Shown in pieces: positions 7,582-12,760 of a stretch of 12,760 bases of DNA. Position 1 is the stretch's first letter. Each line of letters begins with the position of its first letter. The stretch comes from Verrucomicrobiota bacterium (lineage in GTDB: Bacteria > Verrucomicrobiota > Verrucomicrobiia > Chthoniobacterales > JAFAMB01): assembly GCA_019241095.1 (NCBI GenBank), contig JAFAXJ010000253.1, positions 1-12,760 of the forward strand. Direction: 5' to 3'. The notes below the pieces were generated by a model that was not told the DNA's origin, made no database searches, and was given only the letters and a program-made list of their open reading frames with translations. The position numbers and the translations under genes are program-made.

Positions 7582-7595
7582 TGTAAACGATTGCA
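7582..7595. promoter_or_regulatory. LacI/GalR-family operator-like palindrome
   Basis: TGTAAACGATTGCA fits every fixed position of the consensus TGnAAnCGnTTnCA, a generalised form of LacI/GalR-family operators with a central CG. Its half-sites (TGTAAAC and, on the other strand, TGCAATC) agree at 5 of 7 positions. The position, in the shared upstream region of two sugar-type importers and 56 bases from the leftward start codon, is what is expected for a carbohydrate repressor or catabolite-type regulator. The match is seen directly; the identity of the regulator and the direction of effect are inferred. Confidence 0.5.
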
Positions 7596-7779
7596 GTCTC
7601 GGACGCCAGACTAGGGGAGTCAAGTCGTTTCCCATTTCAATTGGTTGTTAACAGCTCGCTGGGGAACCAGTTTCTGAGCTCATCCAAAGTGGTGTTAGAT
7701 AAGATGCTGTGTCGCCAACCATCCGCGTATCTTAATGAAAGGTAGGCTAACGCGTTGGAAGAATGCAATCCGAGCCGAG

Positions 7780-7808
7780 TTGACATTAAAAAGAGTCTCT
7801 GGTGTTAT
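7780..7808 (+). promoter_or_regulatory. Sigma-70-like promoter for the rightward ABC operon
   Basis: TTGACA at 7780-7785 is a perfect -35 box. It is followed, after a 17-base spacer, by TGTTAT at 7803-7808 (4 of 6 to TATAAT). Transcription would begin near 7815, about 20 bases before the ATG at 7836. The placement supports 7836 as the true start of the binding-protein gene, because the TTG at 7755 that also opens the frame would lie upstream of the promoter. Confidence 0.6.
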
Positions 7809-7835
7809 TCCCACCTCCAAAACACCCCAGGTCCC

Positions 7836-9185
7836 ATGAAAAATCTCCTTTCTTTCAGATTTCTCTTCCCTCGTTTCATTTCCTGTCTGCTCGGTCTGTC
7901 TTTGACTTTGATCGCAACAGCGAGCGCAGTCACTACGGTCAAATGGATCACTCTTTCTGACGGGGCCTGGCCCGATAGCGTAAAGAAAGTGATCGCCACT
8001 TTCGAAGCCAAAAATTCCGATATCAAAGTCCAGCTGGATACTTACCCTTTTCGCCAGTTGTTTGAGACAATCGAAGTCCGTATGAAGGCTCAGGACGCCG
8101 ACGTAGACCTGATTAGCGTCGATGTGCCTCTGGTCGCTTCTTATACAGTCCGGGGATATCTGGCTCCTCTCGACGAATATTTTCCAACGGATGAGATAGC
8201 AAACACCTGGGTCAAACCATCCTGGCAAGCTGGGATGTATCGAAGTCATTTCATGGCTGCTCCCCAGAATAGTTCGTCCCAGTTCCTTTATATCAATCGC
8301 AAGCTTTTCCAAGAAGCTGGAGTAACTCCACCCAAGGCTCTCGAGCCAAACAAAACCGTAAATTATAACGAGGTGTCCGCGATTGCCAAAAACGATCGTT
8401 GGACGTGGGATCAAGTCGTCGATGCGGCGAAAAAGCTGACTAAGTCAGCTGATGGCAAAACCAGTATATGGGGATTCGAATTCGATCAAGTCAGCCGCCT
8501 CTACCAACTCCAGTGCTTAGGCGAATCGCTCGGACAACCGATGCTGAGCCCTGACGGGCTTAAAGCGGAAGGATATCTCAACTCCGACGCCTGGGTGAAG
8601 GCCGCACAGTGGTATTCAGACCTTTTCAATCGATGGAAAGTTAGTCCAAAAGATGTTACTCCCGCTGAGTCTCCGAATCTTTTTGCGTCCGGCAAAGTTG
8701 CATTGTTTGCGGGAGGCGAATGGAATGCTTACCGATTTAAGGAGGCCGGCGTTGATTTTGCGGTTGCTCCGTTCCCTTATTTTTCTGGTGGACGCCCGGT
8801 TACGGGAACAGGTAGTTGGCACGTCGGAATAGCCAAAGGTTCGAAGCATCAGGCGGAGGCCGCCAAATTTGTAAAATTTCTGACCGAAGATGAGCAGGGC
8901 TCAAAAATCTGGTTCGATTCACAAGGCCAACTGCCTGCTACTCAAGTTCTTCTCACTGCAATCGAAAACGCTGAGAAATATCGTTCATTTCCGGCCAACG
9001 CATACCTGCTCGGTGTTTATGAGGCGCGTAACACGGCCGTCTTTCGTCCAGTGACGCCCGGGTATTTACAACTTGAAGATATCTTTTTCTCGACGTTCGA
9101 GGACATCAGAAATGGAGCCGAACCGAAGCAGGCCTTAACCGAGGCTGCTCGTCGTGTCGACCGGTTCCTGGCTCAATTTCGTTAA
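7836..9185 (+). CDS. Extracellular solute-binding protein, family 1, with Sec signal peptide
   Basis: 449-residue periplasmic binding protein, the ligand-binding part of the rightward importer. A Sec signal peptide is clear: basic start (MKNLLSFRFLFPR), hydrophobic core (CLLGLSLTLIATA) and a likely cut after ASA at residue 31. No lipobox is positioned to make it a lipoprotein. The mature protein opens with VKWITLSDGAWPDSVKKVI, then has the family-typical DLISVDVPLVASYTVRGYLAPLDE and, further on, SGKVALFAGGEWN and AAKFVKFLTEDEQGSKIW. The latter resembles the C-lobe pattern of sugar-binding proteins. The start at 7836 is chosen from the signal peptide and the promoter immediately upstream; the frame is open back to 7755, but that extension is polar. 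The ribosome site is weak (AGG at 7829-7831). It is the first gene of a transcript that continues through two permeases to the nucleoside hydrolase. Confidence 0.9.
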   Translation: MKNLLSFRFLFPRFISCLLGLSLTLIATASAVTTVKWITLSDGAWPDSVKKVIATFEAKNSDIKVQLDTYPFRQLFETIEVRMKAQDADVDLISVDVPLVASYTVRGYLAPLDEYFPTDEIANTWVKPSWQAGMYRSHFMAAPQNSSSQFLYINRKLFQEAGVTPPKALEPNKTVNYNEVSAIAKNDRWTWDQVVDAAKKLTKSADGKTSIWGFEFDQVSRLYQLQCLGESLGQPMLSPDGLKAEGYLNSDAWVKAAQWYSDLFNRWKVSPKDVTPAESPNLFASGKVALFAGGEWNAYRFKEAGVDFAVAPFPYFSGGRPVTGTGSWHVGIAKGSKHQAEAAKFVKFLTEDEQGSKIWFDSQGQLPATQVLLTAIENAEKYRSFPANAYLLGVYEARNTAVFRPVTPGYLQLEDIFFSTFEDIRNGAEPKQALTEAARRVDRFLAQFR

Positions 9186-9231
9186 CCTGCAGAATAGGCG
9201 TTGCCGCTACTGCTGCTTCAAAACAACTCGG

Positions 9232-10104
9232 ATGCGTTCCCGCAGCGAAACTTTAGCGGCCTACTTAATGCTGGCTCCGGCGTTAGCTGCGCTAGCTATA
9301 TTCCGTATTTATCCCATTGCTGCCACGGTATGGGGCAGCCTTTGCACAGAATCGTTTGTTGTGGCTGGTAAACAAATCTTCGTGGGCGCCGCAAATTATG
9401 TAGACCTGATGAAAGATCCAATATTCTGGAAAACGATCTGGGTAACGATCAAGCTGAACTTGGTAATCAATCCGTTTCAGGTTTGTCTTGCTTTCGGGTT
9501 GGCTCTTATGGTTAATCAGAATTTCCGCGGTATAGGGTTTTACCGTTTACTGTTTTTCATTCCGATAGGAGTGTCATTGCCAATCGCCTGTGTTGTGTGG
9601 CGAATCATGCTCGACCCTAATTCAGGGTTAATTGATTCGCTTCTGGCTGCACTGAGAATTCCGAACCAACCGTTTCTGATCAGTCAGAATCAAGCGTTAT
9701 GGTGCATTGTGGCCATTGCTAGCTGGAAAGGAGTGAGTTTCTGGATGATTTTTCTTTGGGCAGGTCTTCAGGATGTCCCGAGAGAACTACAAGAAGCTGC
9801 TAAAATTGACGGAGCCGGCGCCGTACAAAGATTACTTCGTATCACCCTTCCGTTACTGAAGCGCCCTCTTTTATTCGTTTTAGTCACCGATACAGCCGTG
9901 AACTTTCTGTTATTTGTACCCATGTTCTTGCTGACAGGAGGCGGTCCGTCCTACTCTACCAATGTTCTTATGTACGAAGCTTACAAGACAGGGTTTGTCT
10001 ATGGCGAAATGGGCAGGGCGCTGGCCATTGTGATGGTAATGCTAACTCTGGTCGTCGCTACCGTCATTATACAATTCCAACTTTTCCGGCAAGAACAGAG
10101 CTGA
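9232..10104 (+). CDS. CUT1 ABC transporter permease, MalF-like
   Basis: 290-residue inner-membrane permease. The sequence begins MRSRSETLAAYLMLAPALAA, the normal N terminus of short MalF-type permeases, followed by VGAANYVDLMKDPIFW (51-66). The EAA loop is at about residues 188-207 (EAAKIDGAGAVQRLLRITLP) and the late LLTGGGPSYSTN motif at 233-244. The ATG at 9232 leaves 46 bases after the binding-protein stop and has no evident Shine-Dalgarno site. A GTG at 9154 would extend the frame into the preceding gene but adds a Cys/Arg-rich stretch unlike the family, so it is not preferred. It is predicted to pair with the MalG-like protein encoded next. Confidence 0.9.
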   Translation: MRSRSETLAAYLMLAPALAALAIFRIYPIAATVWGSLCTESFVVAGKQIFVGAANYVDLMKDPIFWKTIWVTIKLNLVINPFQVCLAFGLALMVNQNFRGIGFYRLLFFIPIGVSLPIACVVWRIMLDPNSGLIDSLLAALRIPNQPFLISQNQALWCIVAIASWKGVSFWMIFLWAGLQDVPRELQEAAKIDGAGAVQRLLRITLPLLKRPLLFVLVTDTAVNFLLFVPMFLLTGGGPSYSTNVLMYEAYKTGFVYGEMGRALAIVMVMLTLVVATVIIQFQLFRQEQS

Positions 10105-10110
10105 TGCACG

Positions 10111-10947
10111 ATGAGGAACTTTGTTTTGGGGGTATGTATTCACCTGTTATATCTTTCGATTGGGTTTCTCTTCTTATTGCCGCTTTGGTGGGCACTTGCT
10201 TCGTCCTTGCGGCCCATCGACGACATTTTCCGCTATGTGTCGCCTTTTAGTTGGAAAGCATTCATTCCAGATCGGCTTACCTTACAGGCTTATTACGAGA
10301 TATTCTTTTCCAAAGGTTTCGGCCTTGCAGTTTTTAATAGCCTTCTTGTCTCATTCTCGACTGTCGTTCTGGGATTGCTGATTAACTCACTTTCTGGCTT
10401 CGCCTTTGGAGTCCTTCGATTTCCAGGGCGAAATCTGTTATTCGTTATCACCGTGCTTACCTTCCTCGTGCCCTTCGAGGCGATCTCTATTCCACTGTAT
10501 ACTGTCGTAAGAGCACTTGGCTGGTTGGATACTTATTGGGCTTTGATAATTCCCGGCGTAGCAAACGGCATAGTTATTTTCCTGTTCCGGCAGTTCTTTT
10601 CTCAGGTGCCGCGGGAACTGGTAGATGTTGCTCGGATCGATGGTGCCGGCTGGTTATCGATCTATTTCAGAATTTACCTGCCGCTGTCGAAACCTGTGCT
10701 GGTTAGTGCGGCGCTTCTGATTTTCCTTTTTCAGTGGGAATCTTTTCTGTGGCCCCTAATCGCTGTACGGTCGGAAAACCTGAAAGTGATTCAGGTGGCG
10801 CTTGCGGGATTTGAGCAACGCTACCAGACGCTTTGGAATGAGCTTTTTGCAGCGTCTGTATTTGCTGCGCTGATACCGCTATTGGTGCTGTTGCCGCTAC
10901 AACGATACTATGTTCAGGGAGTGACGGCGTCTGGTTTCAAGGGATAA
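10111..10947 (+). CDS. CUT1 ABC transporter permease, MalG-like
   Basis: 278-residue inner-membrane permease, six bases after the MalF-like gene, so the two are surely co-translated. It shares LRFPGR (102-107), ALIIP (144-148), FRQFF, SFLWPL (211-216) and the closing QRYYVQGVTASGFKG with MalG-type proteins. The EAA loop at about 171-191 is slightly altered: VDVARIDGAG instead of the usual (E)EAA-x-IDGA, keeping the key glycine (178). It resembles the MalG-like protein of the leftward set in many positions (for example RFPGR, RQF, IDGA, SFLWPL, NL-V-QVA), consistent with common family ancestry or an old duplication. As in the leftward set, no ATPase gene follows. Confidence 0.92.
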   Translation: MRNFVLGVCIHLLYLSIGFLFLLPLWWALASSLRPIDDIFRYVSPFSWKAFIPDRLTLQAYYEIFFSKGFGLAVFNSLLVSFSTVVLGLLINSLSGFAFGVLRFPGRNLLFVITVLTFLVPFEAISIPLYTVVRALGWLDTYWALIIPGVANGIVIFLFRQFFSQVPRELVDVARIDGAGWLSIYFRIYLPLSKPVLVSAALLIFLFQWESFLWPLIAVRSENLKVIQVALAGFEQRYQTLWNELFAASVFAALIPLLVLLPLQRYYVQGVTASGFKG

Positions 10948-10999
10948 GCTTGGGATCACTCAGCTCTGTAAATGCATATCAACTAGAACGAATGTTTTC

Positions 11000-11902
11000 A
11001 TGCGACCTGTAATATTAGATACCGACATAGGAACGGATGTTGATGATATCCTGGCGCTAGTCCTTTTAGCAAAGTCGCCTGATTTGCGGATCCTGGGAGT
11101 AACGACTGTTTACGGCGACACTGTTTTACGAGCAAAGATGGCCAAGGCCACGTGCGCCATGCTGGATCAATCCGAAATCCAAGTGATTCCGGGAGCCTCT
11201 CGACCCCGCTCGGGACGTCAGGTGTACTGGGCAGGGTTTGAAGGCGAAGGAATTCCGAATCTTGATGGATTCAGTGTTGATGAGAGTCAGAGCGCGGAAT
11301 CTTACCTGACACAAAGTGCCAAACGACTCAATGGTGAGCTTGAGATTTTAGCAATCGGCCCACTCACTAACATCGCGAACGCCATCCTCTCATCTGTGGA
11401 TTTCGGCCGCCAAGTCAAACATCTTTACATCATGGGGGGAAGTTTTTGGAAAGAAAGGTACGAGCATAATATCAGGTGTGATGTAGATTCAGCGCGCATC
11501 GTCTTAAGTTCCGGAATGAAGATCACAGCCGTTGGCCTGGATCTCACAACTCGAGTCTGGCTCGGAGAAAAAGATGTCAGAAGAATCGCCGCCATTCCCG
11601 GTCCGCTTGGAGCGGTATTAGAAGACCAAATCCGCACCTGGTGGGAATACCGTGGTATCAATGAAAATCATCCGCACGATCCTCTAGCAGCTCTCACTAT
11701 GGTCCGACCCGACCTTTTTCTATTTGAAGAATGTGACGTCGTGGTTGGAATGTCGAAGCCGGAGCTTGGTTGGACAAAGGTCACCAATCGCGGACATGGA
11801 ACAATCAGAATTGCTTCTGATTTCTTGGTGAGAACAGCTGAAAAGGAAATAGTGGACAGGATAGTTGGTCAGGGTTCAGCTGTCTCCGTCACTGCTGGCT
11901 GA
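11000..11902 (+). CDS. Inosine-uridine-type nucleoside hydrolase
   Basis: 300-residue cytoplasmic enzyme of the nucleoside N-ribohydrolase (IUNH) family, which splits the N-glycosidic bond of ribonucleosides into base plus ribose. No signal peptide is present. The N-terminal calcium-binding aspartate cluster is DTDIGTDVDD at 7-16. The mid-protein motifs are IGPLTNIA (119-126), IMGGSF (144-149) and the substrate-contact EHN (155-157). The catalytic-histidine/calcium motif HDPLA is at 226-230. The stretch TTVYGD (35-40) has Asp where classical members have Asn, and the DTDIGTDVDD spacing also marks a divergent bacterial subfamily, so preferred substrate is uncertain (purine, pyrimidine or another ribosyl compound). 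It begins 52 bases after the permease on the same strand with no terminator between, and is probably the last gene of the importer operon. There is no Shine-Dalgarno site at the ATG. Confidence 0.92.
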   Translation: MRPVILDTDIGTDVDDILALVLLAKSPDLRILGVTTVYGDTVLRAKMAKATCAMLDQSEIQVIPGASRPRSGRQVYWAGFEGEGIPNLDGFSVDESQSAESYLTQSAKRLNGELEILAIGPLTNIANAILSSVDFGRQVKHLYIMGGSFWKERYEHNIRCDVDSARIVLSSGMKITAVGLDLTTRVWLGEKDVRRIAAIPGPLGAVLEDQIRTWWEYRGINENHPHDPLAALTMVRPDLFLFEECDVVVGMSKPELGWTKVTNRGHGTIRIASDFLVRTAEKEIVDRIVGQGSAVSVTAG

Positions 11903-12286
11903 CGCCGTTTGTTTCTGGGGAGATAATGCCAGGATTGAGCTGCCTTGAAGCAATTCAATTGCAGGGGATCTCTTTCTGCCTTTGGCTTGATCGATTTTTT
12001 TTCTGACGACTTCTATTCCGAGAGGTCGGCCGACGATGGGTTGACCAATTCAAGTCGAGAGCTGGGCTAGATAAAGCTTAGTTGCCTGAGATCAATTACA
12101 ATCTCAGGCCGCAACTGATCCCTGCGTTCCGTCGTCCAATCGAATCGCCAACGCCTCACTCATCACCTCCGAAGAACGGCAGGGTTGAAATCTGAGACTA
12201 AAGGGATTCTACTGGATCTTAGAAGGTTCAGCAAAAACAGGATCCTGGTCAGGATGAAGCAAACCCAATCTATAGGACCGCCGCAA
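11903..12286. other. 384-base intergenic region with several inverted repeats
   Basis: No gene is credible here; the longest short frames break within about 30 codons. The stretch holds a 13-base odd palindrome (GCAATT-C-AATTGC, 11950-11962), a T-run at about 11993-12001, a perfect palindrome GTCGGCCGAC (12025-12034), a strong 9-bp stem-loop (12084-12109) and, just before the next gene, overlapping dyads CAGGATCCTG (12238-12247) and ATCCTG-GT-CAGGAT (12242-12255). A TTGACC at about 12041 has no -10 at normal spacing. It presumably contains the end of the importer transcript and the promoter of the amidohydrolase, but I cannot place either firmly. Confidence 0.4.
12084..12109. repeat. Perfect 9-bp inverted repeat / stem-loop
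   Basis: GCCTGAGAT (12084-12092) and ATCTCAGGC (12101-12109) are exact inverted arms with the 8-base loop CAATTACA. Flanking GTT and AAC can extend the stem past a small bulge. No T-run follows on either side, so it is not a classic intrinsic terminator; a Rho-independent-like end, an mRNA 3' stabiliser or a dimeric protein-binding site are all possible. It is 181 bases after the nucleoside hydrolase stop. Confidence 0.4.
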
Positions 12287-12760
12287 ATGAATCGTTGGAT
12301 CAGGGGATTGACGATTATATTTTTTATCTTGCTCTATTGCGCTCTCGGCAGAGGGGTCGTTTGTGCAGCTGTTCCGACTGTTGTTTTAGGCGCCCGGATT
12401 ATTGACGGAACTGGTAACGCTGCAATTGAGAATGCAGCTTTTGTGTTCGAAGGAGAACGCATTGTAAACGTGGGACCTAAGGACAGAACCCGTTATCCTT
12501 CAGACGCAACAATCATCCATGCCGAGGGACAGACCATTATCCCTGGCTTGATCTCAGCGCACAGCCATCTCGGTTTGGTGGATGGAGCTAGCGTTTCCGC
12601 TGCTAACTATAACCGAGCCAATGTCATGAGACAGCTCCAACAATATGAGTCCTATGGGGTTACTTCTGTGATGGCGTTAGGGCTGAATGATATTTTGTTT
12701 TACACATTGCGCGACGAGCAAAGGCAGGGTCATTTATCTGGGGCCGATATGTTTGGCGCC
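12287..12760 (+). CDS. Secreted amidohydrolase, imidazolonepropionase-like (3' truncated by window edge)
   Basis: First 158 residues of a metal-dependent amidohydrolase; the gene runs off the right edge. The ATG at 12287 is chosen because AGGA (12274-12277) precedes it by 9 bases and because it begins a clean signal peptide: MNRWIRG, the core LTIIFFILLYCAL, and a likely cut near VVCAA (24-28). An in-frame ATG at 12254 is an alternative. The mature part starts like other superfamily members: VVLGARIIDGTGNAAIENAA, then a small beta-sandwich stretch. The metal-binding HxH follows in IIPGLISAHSHLG (His92 and His94), then a helix and YGVTSVMALG (123-132). Secreted members are often annotated as imidazolonepropionase-like or prolidase-like hydrolases, and the true substrate is usually unknown. 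The catalytic lysine, later histidines and aspartate lie beyond the window, so activity cannot be judged. Confidence 0.85.
   Translation, partial: MNRWIRGLTIIFFILLYCALGRGVVCAAVPTVVLGARIIDGTGNAAIENAAFVFEGERIVNVGPKDRTRYPSDATIIHAEGQTIIPGLISAHSHLGLVDGASVSAANYNRANVMRQLQQYESYGVTSVMALGLNDILFYTLRDEQRQGHLSGADMFGA

Larger units (their letters stand above)
7527..7835. promoter_or_regulatory. Divergent regulatory region between the two ABC importer operons
   Basis: These 309 bases separate two head-to-head binding-protein genes and hold no credible gene. Seen from left to right: a possible leftward -10 (TACAAT read on the minus strand, 7541-7546) without a convincing -35 at normal spacing; a 16-base dyad at 7563-7578; a LacI/GalR-type operator match at 7582-7595; a perfect 8-base palindrome AACGCGTT at 7749-7756; and a sigma-70-like promoter at 7780-7808 pointing right. 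The operator lies nearer the leftward operon. No regulator gene is encoded in the window, so any repressor acts from elsewhere. Confidence 0.6.

Noticed and set aside
7755..7835. N-terminal extension of the rightward binding protein from TTG at 7755
   Set aside because: It would bury the signal peptide and starts upstream of the -35/-10 promoter at 7780-7808.
7695..8414. 239-codon minus-strand ORF opposite the rightward binding-protein gene
   Set aside because: Antisense to a well-supported binding-protein gene for most of its length, with no family pattern in its translation; a shadow ORF.
9154..9231. N-terminal extension of the rightward MalF-like permease from GTG at 9154
   Set aside because: Adds a polar Cys/Arg-rich stretch not seen in the family and overlaps the preceding gene; ATG at 9232 fits family N termini.
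11927..12007. 26-codon ORF (MPGLSCLEAIQ...) after the nucleoside hydrolase
   Set aside because: Too short, no ribosome site, no recognisable feature.
12041..12073. TTGACC ... TAGATA as a promoter for the amidohydrolase
   Set aside because: The spacer is 21 bases, too long for a normal sigma-70 promoter.
1..12760. CRISPR array, tRNA, rRNA, insertion sequence or phage genes
   Set aside because: No regularly spaced repeats, no tRNA-like cloverleaf, no transposase, integrase or phage structural pattern seen on either strand.

Overview
The window looks like a chromosomal stretch from a Gram-negative bacterium with moderate GC. It has Sec, Tat and lipoprotein signal peptides, periplasmic-type binding proteins and a YceH/DUF480 gene. 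The gene mix would fit a soil Verrucomicrobiota or Acidobacteriota lineage, but this is an impression from gene content; there is no rRNA or marker gene to settle it. No phage, transposase, CRISPR array, tRNA or rRNA was found.

Left part (1-4143): the tail of an unrecognised protein enters from the left edge. It is followed by a large APC-superfamily permease with a cytoplasmic C-terminal extension and a YceH-family winged-helix protein, both on the + strand. Convergent to these is a small predicted lipoprotein of unknown function. Between the lipoprotein and the next gene lie a doubtful small membrane ORF and a compact non-coding stretch with three consecutive stem-loops, one of which has a degenerate inverted copy nearby.

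Centre (4144-11902): this is the functional core. Two complete CUT1-type ABC importer sets (binding protein, MalF-like permease, MalG-like permease) are arranged back to back. The leftward set has a Tat-exported binding protein and is followed by a tiny DUF3309 membrane protein. The rightward set has a Sec-exported binding protein and is followed by a nucleoside hydrolase. Neither set encodes its ATPase, so each presumably uses a MalK/UgpC/MsiK-type subunit encoded elsewhere. The ~309-base divergent region between them carries a LacI/GalR-type operator match, a second dyad next to it, and a well-formed sigma-70-like promoter for the rightward set. The simplest reading is a pair of co-regulated importers for glycoside-type substrates, with the nucleoside hydrolase cleaving an imported N-riboside in the cytoplasm. 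The substrates are inferred, not seen.

Right part (11903-12760): a 384-base gap with several inverted repeats precedes the N-terminal part of a secreted amidohydrolase (imidazolonepropionase-like), which runs off the right edge.

Nothing here demonstrates a wholly new system. The observations most worth following are the hairpin cluster at 4003-4130, the operator/promoter architecture at 7541-7808, and the coupling of a CUT1 importer to a nucleoside hydrolase.
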